The position numbers and the translations under genes are program-made. From contig NZ_JAAVUR010000012.1 of assembly GCF_018449545.1 (NCBI RefSeq), positions 1-64,000 on the forward strand: a stretch of DNA of 64,000 nt, read 5' to 3'. Source of the stretch: Granulicella sp. dw_53. Its GTDB lineage: Bacteria; Acidobacteriota; Terriglobia; Terriglobales; Acidobacteriaceae. The notes below the pieces were generated by a model. It worked only from the letters and a program-made list of their open reading frames with translations. It was not told the DNA's origin and did no database searches. Shown here in pieces: positions 1-7,843 of the stretch (position 1 is the stretch's first letter; each line of letters begins with the position of its first letter).

Positions 1-69
1 CAATGGGTTATGGCCAAAATGCAGAATCGGCTCGGGTTATCGGTTTTGCTCCTTTCTTTTCATGTTTAA
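1..69 (+). CDS. Possible 3' end of an upstream gene
   Basis: One frame is open from base 1 to a TAA at 67-69 and is followed seven bases later by a strong intrinsic terminator, so these bases may be the last 22 codons of a gene that starts outside the window. The peptide is too short to identify. The two other plus frames are also open across this stretch, so the frame choice rests only on the stop-to-terminator spacing. Confidence 0.2.
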   Translation, partial: QWVMAKMQNRLGLSVLLLSFHV

Positions 70-75
70 GTGGCG

Positions 76-106
76 ACGCCCCACCTATTCGGTGGGGCGT
101 TTTTTA
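76..106 (+). terminator. Rho-independent terminator
   Basis: A perfect 10-bp stem (76-85 with 91-100) encloses a five-base loop and is followed directly by a run of T at 100-106. This is a textbook intrinsic terminator for a plus-strand gene entering from the left edge. Confidence 0.85.
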
Positions 107-143
107 TCTTCTAGTTCTATTTTAGAGGTTGGGGCATAACTGC

Positions 144-224
144 AGTGCCACTTTTATCTTGATTGTTTTGAGTCGCTTAGGCTGTTTGGGGGCTTGACAT
201 GCGTTTTTGCTGGGGAAGATGAAG
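144..224 (+). repeat. Dispersed intergenic repeat, copy A
   Basis: The stretch from AGTGCCACTTTTAT through GGGGGCTTGACATGCG to TTGCTGGGGAA recurs at 61088-61180 with a few substitutions and a short indel. Both copies sit a few tens of bases downstream of a G+C-rich hairpin and carry no reading frame. A TTGACA at 194-199 resembles a -35 box, but the base positions 17 nt later (AGATGA) are a poor -10. Just after it lies an 11-bp A/G-T/C hairpin (222-232 with 240-250). Confidence 0.7.
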
Positions 225-289
225 AAAGAAAGTTATCTCCTTTCTTTCTTTCGGGCTTGATTTTGCGAAGCTGGCGCGGTATCGGTACT

Positions 290-405
290 ATCGATTTATC
301 AACCTGAGGTGGCTAGGGTTCCGCCGTAACCGAACGGGTCAGGACCGAGCGCTACAGCAGCCGCGAAGCGGCTGGCACCCGAGGCATAAAAGGCTAGAGG
401 GGGTG
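290..405 (+). promoter_or_regulatory. ykkC-family riboswitch (guanidine-I or relative)
   Basis: The signature CTAGGGTTCCG lies at 313-323, followed by GGTCAGGACCGAGCG (337-351), a 7-bp hairpin with a GAA loop (358-364 with 368-374) and a GAGGCATAAAAGG segment (381-393). That order of conserved blocks is the ykkC aptamer architecture. The element ends about 50 nt before an EamA transporter gene, and exporters are typical ykkC targets. The block near 381-397 differs from the guanidine-I consensus as I recall it, so the ligand (guanidine, ppGpp, PRPP or a nucleotide) is not settled by inspection. Confidence 0.7.
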
Positions 406-452
406 GTTGTAAGGCCGCAGGTGTGCCTTATACCCATCTCCGAGGTCGCTTC

Positions 453-1286
453 ATGCACGGTTACGCCGTAGCTCTGGTTCTACTTTCCGCCATCCTTCAC
501 GCTACCTGGAACGCACAGCTCAAGGGCAACGACGACCGCTCGCAGTTCATGGCGAACATGTCCCTCTCCATGGGTGCGCTGGCGTTGATTTGTGTTTTCT
601 TTGTCCCTTTGCCAGTTGGGTCGGCCTGGGTGTGCATAGCGTTGTCCGCCATCCTGCATATTGCTTACAACTTGCTGTTGTTGCAGAACTACCGGCTGAG
701 CGACTTTAGCAGCGCCTATCCTATCGCTCGCGGAATTTCTCCACTTCTGGTCACCTTGGGAGCTTTCCTCCTGATGCATCAGAGGCCCAATGTCTTCGCC
801 GTCTGTGGTGTGGCGATGATCTCTGCCGGTATCGTTTTTTTGTCGACCGGAAGAGCGCGGTCTGGCAGGCGCGCCACACTCTCGGCTCTAGCTACTGGAG
901 CAACCATCGCGGCGTACACGGTGACTGACGGCATGGGAGTTCAGCGGTCCCAGAACACGCTCTCCTACACTGCGTGGGTCTTTGCCAGCTATCTCCTGAT
1001 GCCGGTGGTGCTGCTGTTGCTGCGAGCCCCGGTTCGGCTGATCAGCGTTCGGGGCTTGCCACGCGCTACCGGAGCCGGCCTCTTCTCGCTGACGGCCTAC
1101 ACCTTGGTTTTATGGGCTACACGCTATGTCGATGTGGGGATCGTTTCCGCACTGCGTGAGACGAGCGTCCTTTGGGCGATCGTTCTGGGACGTGTGTTTC
1201 TCGGAGAGGCCTTTACAGGGCGAAGAGTGGTCTCGGCGTCGATCATTTGCCTGGGTATTGCGTTGTTAGTCCTGAAGGCGCGGTGA
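453..1286 (+). CDS. EamA/DMT-family transporter
   Basis: The product is a roughly 277-residue inner-membrane protein with about ten hydrophobic segments, the size and layout of two EamA repeats of the drug/metabolite transporter superfamily. The second half ends in the usual run of small and aliphatic residues (ICLGIALLVLKAR). A start at 453 is preferred over a GTG or ATG thirty bases upstream because the sequence MHGYAVALVLLSAILHATWN is a normal DMT N-terminus. The gene follows a ykkC-type riboswitch, so I infer that it exports the riboswitch ligand or a related compound and is induced by it. The family is clear; the substrate is not. Confidence 0.85.
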   Translation: MHGYAVALVLLSAILHATWNAQLKGNDDRSQFMANMSLSMGALALICVFFVPLPVGSAWVCIALSAILHIAYNLLLLQNYRLSDFSSAYPIARGISPLLVTLGAFLLMHQRPNVFAVCGVAMISAGIVFLSTGRARSGRRATLSALATGATIAAYTVTDGMGVQRSQNTLSYTAWVFASYLLMPVVLLLLRAPVRLISVRGLPRATGAGLFSLTAYTLVLWATRYVDVGIVSALRETSVLWAIVLGRVFLGEAFTGRRVVSASIICLGIALLVLKAR

Positions 1287-1555
1287 TCCACTGCGTATGC
1301 GCCGAAGCATGTTTGTCCTCAAGGCGTGCGCTCTACTGGCTGAAGAAAAAGGCGCTCGTAACGAAATTCCACCTCCTTCAATCGGACTACTTTATCGCGA
1401 GATGAGTTACGGGAATCGGAGTCACTCCTAGCAAAGCAGAGCTTCTCTCCTTTTCTTGCCGATCCCGCCATCCGCTCACACCGCCCTTTGTCAGCCCGTC
1501 TACACTACGAGTGGCGGCCAGTCTGCCGTCCCTGCTCCGACCCGGCCCGCTCGGA

Positions 1556-2311
1556 ATGTCCAAGGATCAATCAACCATGCCGCCGCTCCGCACCGAGGTC
1601 CCTCCGCTCACCGCTCCCAGGTTCTATCTCACGGGCCGCGAGCCGGTGCGCCCCGGAGCTATTCTGCTGGCTATCGTGGCTGCCGTCGGTGTGCTCGCGT
1701 CGGTGCTCTATGCCCTGGGTCATGCCGGACATGTATCTCTCACCTCCGGTGCTGCGCGTTCGGCCAGCCCTACATCCGCAGTTGACTCGGCTGCCGACGA
1801 TAAAGACGATCCATCCCAGATCGATACCATTGTGCTGGGTGATCCTGCCGACGCTCCTGTGCCCGGCCGCCGTCGAGACCATGTCAGCAGCGTTCATCCC
1901 ACCATCCTTGTTCACCTGCCCCGCTTCGGTGACCAGGTGGGGCTTATCCCCGACACTCCGGCTGGCCGCCTCCTTTACGGCTGGCTCGCCGCCTTCAACC
2001 AGGCAAGTTATCCCGCGCTTGGCAACGCTCTGCCCAATGTCGCGCTCGCTTCGGCGACCGCTGCACAGATCGAGCTGCGGCAGCAGACTGGCGGCTTCAA
2101 CCTGCTCTCTGCCAAAGAGGTCCAGCCCGGGGTGCTCGTCTTCCGGCTTCGCGATCAGACTCCCCTGGCGATCGAGGTTCTCGGCACCTTGCAGGTACGT
2201 CCGGACTCCAGCCCTGCTGCTATTGCGAGCTTTAGTCTCCGGGCTGTTCCTCCGTCCAAGCAGGGCACTGCTACGGCGGCTACTCCGCTCTCGGCGGCAT
2301 CACCGCGATGA
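1556..2311 (+). CDS. Hypothetical single-pass membrane protein
   Basis: The reading frame encodes about 251 residues. A short Pro-rich cytoplasmic N-terminus leads into one hydrophobic segment near residues 35-55 (PGAILLAIVAAVGVLASVLYAL), so the rest is probably periplasmic. The periplasmic part has an Asp/Ser-rich linker, then a compact region around residues 125-225 with alternating hydrophobic residues, and a Pro/Ala tail. ATG 1556 is chosen because it immediately precedes the soluble leader; GTG 1511 is the alternative. I do not recognise a family. Several other frames are open across the same DNA because of the high G+C content, but only this one gives a sensible membrane topology. Confidence 0.55.
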   Translation: MSKDQSTMPPLRTEVPPLTAPRFYLTGREPVRPGAILLAIVAAVGVLASVLYALGHAGHVSLTSGAARSASPTSAVDSAADDKDDPSQIDTIVLGDPADAPVPGRRRDHVSSVHPTILVHLPRFGDQVGLIPDTPAGRLLYGWLAAFNQASYPALGNALPNVALASATAAQIELRQQTGGFNLLSAKEVQPGVLVFRLRDQTPLAIEVLGTLQVRPDSSPAAIASFSLRAVPPSKQGTATAATPLSAASPR

Positions 2312-2500
2312 GTCGGCAATCGCGCCGCTCCTGCATGTGAGCCTGCATCCTGTAGTGGTCCTTTGAATCCATCGAACTCCACTGGAGGTAAGTTGGCAGC
2401 TTGCGCCATCGCTTTTTGAGGACTAACGAGAGCTCAAGGGCGTGAACTATCCCTGCCAACAGAATGAATTGTTTCTTGGACGCCGGGCTACAATTTACCT

Positions 2501-2884
2501 ATGAAATCAGGCGATGGTCTGGGACGAGCATATTGGATTTGCGCTGGCTTCACTCTTTTCAGTGCGATCGTGAGCGCAGGCTTTTCGTTGCTGTCGCTTC
2601 GTATGGCGGGCGGACATGAATATGCCCTTTATGCGGCTTCGCGTAGTGTTGCACTCCCGTTGGCGACAATCTATGCGATTGCACGACGTTCGCGGGCCGG
2701 TATGGCAACGCTTGCAGTAGCGATGACCCTGGTCCAATTGTTCGATGGGATTATTGGTTTGCGTCTCCACGACCCCGGTCGCGCGTATGGACCCTTTGTA
2801 TTTGCCGCGATCAACCTCGGGCTGCTTTATTGGATGAATCGGACTTCAAACCAACAATCCAAAGCTATTCCTGCCGGGATGTAG
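2501..2884 (+). CDS. Small four-helix membrane protein, function unknown
   Basis: The 127-residue product consists almost entirely of four hydrophobic segments (about residues 8-32, 40-60, 66-88 and 95-115) joined by short loops with Arg and Asp, so it is an integral inner-membrane protein. It starts at the ATG in ATGAAATCAGG. It has no recognisable catalytic motif. It is convergent with the zinc-ribbon gene at 2931 and is separated from its upstream neighbour by about 190 bases, so it is probably transcribed alone. Confidence 0.6.
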   Translation: MKSGDGLGRAYWICAGFTLFSAIVSAGFSLLSLRMAGGHEYALYAASRSVALPLATIYAIARRSRAGMATLAVAMTLVQLFDGIIGLRLHDPGRAYGPFVFAAINLGLLYWMNRTSNQQSKAIPAGM

Positions 2885-2930
2885 GATGTGTCACTCAAAG
2901 AGACTCTGGTCGTTGGGTTCGTTTGTGTGG

Positions 2931-3470
2931 TCAGGAGCGTTCGATACTTTCGAAGTATTTGATGATGAGCTCGCCCAGGGTTTTTATGACTGATCCGGCG
3001 ATGCCGCCTTTGATTGCCCATCCGATTACGGGGAAGAAGGTGAGCCCTTCCATGGCGACCTTTGCTCCCAGACCTACGGTTCCCATGAAGCCTGCCGCGC
3101 CGACGACGGCTATGGCGTCCTCTTTGCTGAATTGTTCTCCCCGGTAGATTCGGCCGATGTGCAGAACCATAGTGGTCTCCAGTGTGAGGAGAGCAAGGGA
3201 GGTGGCTCCGGGGATGATTGCGGCGGCTGCGACCGCCGCGCCGGTTACGGAGTATCCGTTCACCCATTTTTTTGCTCGGGCTTTCTTCGAGAGCGCTGGC
3301 TCGGGCGTGCCGATTCCCGGTTGGCTGGCTGCCTGTTGGCTGGTTGTTTGTTGGTGGGGCGGTAGATCCTGGGCGGGAGAGGAGGAGTCCAAGGTTGGAT
3401 TGCCGCATGAACCGCAGAAGGCGTGCACGCCCTCGGCTATGGGGTTTCCGCATTTTGTGCAGTAGGCCAT
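2931..3470 (-). CDS. Zinc-ribbon membrane-associated protein
   Basis: The N-terminus carries a zinc ribbon, C4-x2-C7-x11-C19-x2-C22, of the zinc_ribbon_2 type. A Ser/Gln-rich linker with TSQQAASQP-like low complexity follows (about residues 25-55). The C-terminal 120 residues are Ala/Gly-rich with alternating hydrophobic stretches that could form two or three weak membrane segments. The start at 3470 puts the zinc ribbon at the extreme N-terminus, as in its relatives; a longer in-frame start at 3527 would add an unlikely 19 residues. The molecular role is unknown. Confidence 0.65.
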   Translation of the reverse strand: MAYCTKCGNPIAEGVHAFCGSCGNPTLDSSSPAQDLPPHQQTTSQQAASQPGIGTPEPALSKKARAKKWVNGYSVTGAAVAAAAIIPGATSLALLTLETTMVLHIGRIYRGEQFSKEDAIAVVGAAGFMGTVGLGAKVAMEGLTFFPVIGWAIKGGIAGSVIKTLGELIIKYFESIERS

Positions 3471-3930
3471 GTGTCCTCGATTTCTTTCGCGCAAGTGGTC
3501 GTGGGCTTGAGCGAAGCTAACTATCACGGGGTATTACAGGCCGGGTGCTGAAGATGTCCTCAGAGGAGGACAAAAGTATCCTTGAGGTTTTGGTTTGTCA
3601 ACGAGATCGATGGAGGAGTCGCGTCGATTTTTTGCGTTGGAAGATGGCGTGACGCGGGATTGGAGAGGCGTTTTCTCTTCCTCATCTCGCAAGGATTCCG
3701 AGACGCATTTGTTTGGGGAGGGCGAACTGTGCGGGGGACGAGAGTTACGGAGGTGGAGCGGTAGTTGAGACGGGCCGGGAGGTCGGCAGCGTGGTGGTGT
3801 GGTTGGGGATTCCTGTTTTGGGAAGTGGTATTGATGGTCGAGGGTTGTGGGCGTGGATCTCCATCCCTTTCGCTGGGTGAGCGAAGGGATGGAGATTTTA
3901 TTTTGTGGGGGATGGTGCTTCTGGGTGCAG
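3471..3930. other. Gene-free G-rich stretch
   Basis: No convincing coding frame is visible here. A small hairpin (3555-3561 with 3566-3572) lies upstream of the zinc-ribbon gene, and a longer hairpin at 3857-3896 is listed separately. The plus strand is strongly G-rich between 3620 and 3850. Confidence 0.5.
3857..3896. terminator. Terminator-like hairpin
   Basis: An 18-base arm (3857-3874) pairs with a 17-base arm (3880-3896) with one bulged base and a GGGTG loop; the plus side runs on into TTTTATTTT. It lies 35 bases past the end of the minus-strand barrel gene and probably ends that transcript, although the T-run suits a plus-strand transcript better. Confidence 0.5.
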
Positions 3931-4587
3931 TTAGTACTTGAGGTAGAAGCCTATGGTGGGTTCGAGGGTGTTGGTGCGCTGATTGATGGTCAGGTAGTTC
4001 TGGCCGAAGTCGGGGGCCTTGAAGAAGACCTGGCGGAGGGAGGCACGCAGTCCGATATGGGTGAAGACGGATTTGTCGACGCCGACGTTGTAGTAGTAGG
4101 CGGCGCGGGCCTGGGTGGGTAGGCCTTGTCCGCCACCAGCCGTTGGGCGGAAGGCGAGAGAGCCAGCACCGACGGCGGCGAAGGGCTGGACTCCGAAGAA
4201 GGTGGGGGCGTGGAAGACCCAGCCGAGGGAGTACTCAGAGGCTTTGGTCTGTGCGCCGCCGAAGATGTATTGGGAGAAGTTTTCGGTGTAGCGGGCCTGG
4301 GAGTAGTTGGCTTCCAGGCCGACGAGCGGCGACTTGATGTAACGCAGGCTGACGAGGACGCCGACCGTGGTGCTGGCCTTTTCGGTGAGGGGCTGGTTGA
4401 GGTAGTTGGTGCCGGAGACGTCGCCGGTGATCTGGCCGATGGCGGTGACCCCGAGGTCGAGGCGGGAGAGGTGGCGCTGCAAGGTTGTCTCGGGGGCTGC
4501 CTGGGCGCGAGCGGCTGGGGCGGCGAGGCAGGTGATGACACAGAGAAAGAGGCTGCTTACAGACCACGGGCGAGACACATTCAACAT
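3931..4587 (-). CDS. Outer-membrane beta-barrel protein
   Basis: The 218-residue product starts with a Sec signal peptide (hydrophobic core about residues 9-22, cleavage after the AARAQA region). The mature part alternates polar and hydrophobic residues in short strands separated by Gly/Asn turns, and the chain ends in the aromatic IGFYLKY, both hallmarks of an eight-strand outer-membrane barrel. It fits the OmpA/OmpW-like barrel class found widely in acidobacteria. No ligand or function can be read from the sequence. It lies upstream of no obvious partner and is transcribed separately from the protease gene at 4661. Confidence 0.7.
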   Translation of the reverse strand: MLNVSRPWSVSSLFLCVITCLAAPAARAQAAPETTLQRHLSRLDLGVTAIGQITGDVSGTNYLNQPLTEKASTTVGVLVSLRYIKSPLVGLEANYSQARYTENFSQYIFGGAQTKASEYSLGWVFHAPTFFGVQPFAAVGAGSLAFRPTAGGGQGLPTQARAAYYYNVGVDKSVFTHIGLRASLRQVFFKAPDFGQNYLTINQRTNTLEPTIGFYLKY

Positions 4588-4660
4588 TCCGTCGGAACTC
4601 CCTTACGCGAAAACTTAGTGTTTCCAGTCTACTCTGCGGCGGGGCGGGACGGGTTTTTGG

Positions 4661-6145
4661 TCAGGGTTTTGGTTCCACGAGGAGGGTGAGGTCGTGGATG
4701 GCGGTGACGAGGACGGGGGAGCCGGCGGGGAGGTGGGTTGAGCCCTGGAGGTGGGCCTGCCAGAGCTCGCCGCGGACTTCGACTTGTCCGGTGGGGTTGA
4801 GGGGAGTGCGGGCGATGGCGAGGCGGCCGATCATGGCTTCGGGGCCGAGGAGGACTTTGCTGCGGCGGGCGCGGAGGGCGAGCCAGGCAAGTCCGAAGGA
4901 GATGACGCCGAAGCCGAGGCCGGCGGCTACGGCGATGGCGAGGTGGACGCGGAGCTCGGGGATGGGGGCGTCGACCAGGGTGGCGAGGCCGAAGATGAGG
5001 GAGGCGATGCCGACGGCGGCGAGGATGCCGTGGCTGGTGAACTTGAGCTCCAGGATGAGGAGGAGCAGGGCGGCGACGAGGAGCAGGACGGCTGTGTGGC
5101 GGACGGGCAAGAGGTTGAGTCCGAAGAGGGCGAGGAGGACGGAGAGGGTTCCGAGGGCTCCGGGAACGATGGTGCCGGGGACGTTGAACTCGAGGTAGAT
5201 GAGGAGGCCGCCGAGGACGAGGAGCAGGACGGCGAAGTTGGGATTGGCGAGGCGGGTGAGGAGCTTTTCGCGGAGGGAGGGGGCGAAGATTTCAACGGTG
5301 GCGTTGGTGAGGTGGAGGGTAGAGGTGTTGCCGTTGAAGCGGTGGATTTCCTTGCCGTCGAGGGAGCGGATGAGGGCGGCTTCGTCGGGGGCGATGGTGT
5401 CGATGAGGTGGAGGGAGAGGGCTTCGGTGTCGCTGTAGGACTTGGAGTTGCGGACGGCGTCTTCGGCGGCTTCGGCGTTGCGGTTGCGGCGGGTGACGTA
5501 GGAACGGAGGAAGGCGGCGGTGTCGTTCTCGATCTTCTGCTTGAGGATCGGATCCATCTGGTTGTCTTTGGAGCCGCCTTCGAGGACGGGGTGGGCGGCT
5601 CCGGCGTTGGTGCCGGGCGCCATGGCGGCGATGTCTGCGGCTTCGAGGAGGAAGAAGCCTGCGGAGCCGGCGCGGCTGCCTGAAGGGGAGATGTAGATGG
5701 CTACGGGGACGGCGGAGGTCTCGATGGACTGGACGATGGTGCGGGTGGAGTCGAGGAGTCCTCCGGGGGTTCCGAGGGAGACGATGACGAGAGCGGCGTG
5801 GCGGCGGGCGGCTTCGTCGAAGCCGCGTTGGAGGTAGGCGGCGGTGATGGGTTGGATGGTGTCGTGGAGGGTAAGGCGGAGGACTAGCGGGGTTTGGGCT
5901 TTGAGGGGTAAGGCGCAGAGAAGGAGGACTACTAGGGTGCTAAGGATGGCGGTGCTTGCTTTGTGGCCGAAGCGTTTACGATCCCATCCTTCACGATGGG
6001 ACTGTGAAGGATGGGGCACCCGGGTTGTTGGGGCTGGGACGAGTGGGCGAAGGTGGCTGGGATGTTGGTCGTCCCACGCTATGCGAGGGTGCTGTGAAGG
6101 ACGGGGCACCTGAGCGGTTGTGGTTGGGACGAGAGAGCGGCTCAT
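4661..6145 (-). CDS. NfeD-type membrane serine protease (ClpP-class)
   Basis: After a signal segment (about residues 62-84) comes a ClpP/SppA-like protease domain (about 86-270) with the oxyanion loop LGTPGGL (124-130) and the candidate nucleophile S161 in AGSAG. Four membrane segments (about 305-420) and a C-terminal OB-fold NfeD domain (about 430-494) follow. This is the full-length 'long NfeD' arrangement that partners stomatin-like proteins in membrane quality control, although no stomatin gene is adjacent. The first 54 residues are unusual: they are encoded by an imperfect tandem repeat of about 90 bp and have no place in the family. The only in-frame alternative to ATG 6145 close to the signal peptide is GTG 6019, itself inside the repeat. 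Confidence 0.85.
   Translation of the reverse strand: MSRSLVPTTTAQVPRPSQHPRIAWDDQHPSHLRPLVPAPTTRVPHPSQSHREGWDRKRFGHKASTAILSTLVVLLLCALPLKAQTPLVLRLTLHDTIQPITAAYLQRGFDEAARRHAALVIVSLGTPGGLLDSTRTIVQSIETSAVPVAIYISPSGSRAGSAGFFLLEAADIAAMAPGTNAGAAHPVLEGGSKDNQMDPILKQKIENDTAAFLRSYVTRRNRNAEAAEDAVRNSKSYSDTEALSLHLIDTIAPDEAALIRSLDGKEIHRFNGNTSTLHLTNATVEIFAPSLREKLLTRLANPNFAVLLLVLGGLLIYLEFNVPGTIVPGALGTLSVLLALFGLNLLPVRHTAVLLLVAALLLLILELKFTSHGILAAVGIASLIFGLATLVDAPIPELRVHLAIAVAAGLGFGVISFGLAWLALRARRSKVLLGPEAMIGRLAIARTPLNPTGQVEVRGELWQAHLQGSTHLPAGSPVLVTAIHDLTLLVEPKP
6001..6135. repeat. Imperfect tandem repeat inside the 5' end of the NfeD gene
   Basis: CTGTGAAGGATGGGGCACC at 6002-6020 recurs as CTGTGAAGGACGGGGCACC at 6092-6110, and the following 25 bases up to GGGACGAG also match, giving a roughly 90-bp period. 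On the minus strand the two units encode V-P-R-P-S-Q and V-P-H-P-S-Q peptides, each preceded by LVP. The sequence looks like an intergenic repeat that has been read into the gene. Confidence 0.65.
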
Positions 6146-6164
6146 GAGGGGGGAGGATAGCAGG

Positions 6165-7826
6165 TTATGGGAGGGATTGGCCGCGGGATTGGAGGGCTTG
6201 CTTCATGCCGAGGGCGGCGCTGTTTTTCGGCTCGATGTGGAGGGCGTTGGAGACGTCGGAGGCTGCGGCGGGGAGTTTTTCTTCCTTGAGGTCGAGGCGG
6301 GCTAGGACGAGGTAGGCGTCGGCGTTGGGCTTGAGGCGGATGGAGGTCTGGGCCTCGGTGCGGGCTTCGTCGGCGCTGGCGCTGAGCTCGCGGATGCGGG
6401 CGAGGCCGGCGTGGGCGGCGGAGTTGTGGCCGTCGGCGGTGATGGCGGTCTGGAACTGCTGCTCGGCTTCGGGGAGGAGGCCCTGGGCGAGGTATTCCTG
6501 GCCGGACTGGACGTAATGGTTGGCTTGCTCGGCTGCGGGCAGGGTGGCGATGCGGGCGGAGCGGAGCTGGTCGAGCTGGAAGGCTGCCTGACGGAAGGGA
6601 GCTTCGGAGAAGGTGCGGCGGATGCGCTCCAGGGGCTCGAAGGTGTTGGTGGCGGGAGTGGCGCCGGCGGGGGGGCTGGGGGACGATCTGCCGGCGGAGA
6701 TGCGGGTGCGGAGGCTGGCGGCTTCGGTGTCGTTGGGATGGAGTTTGAGGGCGAGGTCGATCTCGCGTTGGGCTCCGGCGAAGTCTCCGCGGCGGAGGAG
6801 GGAGACGGAGAGGTTGTAGTGGTAGTCGGCGTCGTTGGGGTCGGCGGTGGAGGCGCGCTGGAAGAGGGCGACGGCGTCGTGGCCCTGGCGGCTGGCGGCG
6901 ACGGCCTGGTTGTTGACGACCTCCGGGAGCGGGAGGCGAGCGGCGACGAAGGCGAAGGCGGTCTCGGCCTCTGCGTACTTGGCGGCGTTGAAGCGGGCTA
7001 GGCCGCGGTAGAAGCTGGCTTCGAGGGCGAGACGATCGGTGGGGGGGACCTTGGCGAGGGTGATGGCGGCGTGCTCGTAGTCGCGCTGGATGTACTGAGC
7101 TTTGCCGAGGGCGAGGATAGCGGCGGAGTAGTTGGGGGTCTCCTGGACGGCGAGCTGGAGGCGCTTGATGCGCTCCTGCGGGGCGGAGGCGTCGATGCCG
7201 CGGATGTAGTTCTCAAAGGAGCTGAGCTTGACGCCGGTGGAGGCGGCGAGGAAGGTCTGGAGGGCGACGTTGAAGTGGGGGTCGATCTGGCGGGCGATCT
7301 TCCAGGCGACGGCGTTCTCGATGTCGAGGAGCCGAGAGAGTTCGCTGGAGTCTGTTAGGGGATTGGAGAGGGTGAGGCGATTGACCTCGAGGAGCTGGGA
7401 CTGGACGGAGATGCGGGTCTGATTGTTGGCGGAGGAGGTGACGTTGAAGCTGCCTACGATGACGTAGTCGGCGTCGAGGGTCTGGGCGATGCGGATGGTG
7501 GTGGCGCGGGAGGGTTTGAAGTCTACGGGTAGGCCGAGGTGGTCGAGGGCGAACTGGAGATCGTCGCGGGTGATGGTGAGGAAGCCGGCGGAGTTGAGGC
7601 GCTGGTTGAGGGTGTCGGGGAAGGAGTCGCCGATCCAGGAGAGGGCGGACTGACCGGACTTGTTCTCAAAGGGAAGGACGAGGATGAGGCGGCCGGAGGT
7701 GGGGACTGCCTGGGGGCTTTGGGATGGGGTCTGGGCTCGGCTCTGGCTCGGGTGAAGAACAGTGAAGGTGATGAGGGCGAGCAGGAATGCTTGCAGGATA
7801 GGGCGGGGTTGAGAGGTCCTCGGCAC
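6165..7826 (-). CDS. Exported TPR protein with FlgO/TolB-like N-terminal domain
   Basis: About 553 residues from a GTG start at 7826, chosen because it places a signal peptide (PILQAFLLALITFTVLHP) at the N-terminus and removes an overlap with the neighbouring gene. Residues 45-190 form a domain with LVLPFENKSG and VIVGSF motifs, like the FlgO/CsgG/TolB N-terminal fold that precedes TPR arrays. The rest is a series of TPR units, for example YHYNLSVSLLRRGDFAGAQ and QEYLAQGLLPEAEQQFQ. It is likely periplasmic or tethered and used as a protein-protein scaffold. It follows the GT39 gene at 17 bases, so the two are probably one transcript. Confidence 0.75.
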   Translation of the reverse strand: MPRTSQPRPILQAFLLALITFTVLHPSQSRAQTPSQSPQAVPTSGRLILVLPFENKSGQSALSWIGDSFPDTLNQRLNSAGFLTITRDDLQFALDHLGLPVDFKPSRATTIRIAQTLDADYVIVGSFNVTSSANNQTRISVQSQLLEVNRLTLSNPLTDSSELSRLLDIENAVAWKIARQIDPHFNVALQTFLAASTGVKLSSFENYIRGIDASAPQERIKRLQLAVQETPNYSAAILALGKAQYIQRDYEHAAITLAKVPPTDRLALEASFYRGLARFNAAKYAEAETAFAFVAARLPLPEVVNNQAVAASRQGHDAVALFQRASTADPNDADYHYNLSVSLLRRGDFAGAQREIDLALKLHPNDTEAASLRTRISAGRSSPSPPAGATPATNTFEPLERIRRTFSEAPFRQAAFQLDQLRSARIATLPAAEQANHYVQSGQEYLAQGLLPEAEQQFQTAITADGHNSAAHAGLARIRELSASADEARTEAQTSIRLKPNADAYLVLARLDLKEEKLPAAASDVSNALHIEPKNSAALGMKQALQSRGQSLP

Positions 7827-7843
7827 AGATTGAGTATAGAGGG

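Noticed and set aside
1488..2366. 292-codon frame overlapping the hypothetical membrane protein at 1556
   Set aside because: It is Ser/Arg/Leu-rich with no clean membrane segment, whereas the chosen frame has a normal single-pass topology.
4751..5683. 310-codon open frame opposite the NfeD gene
   Set aside because: Its product is almost all Gly, Glu, Asp and Ala, the shadow of a G+C-rich gene on the other strand, and has no domain.
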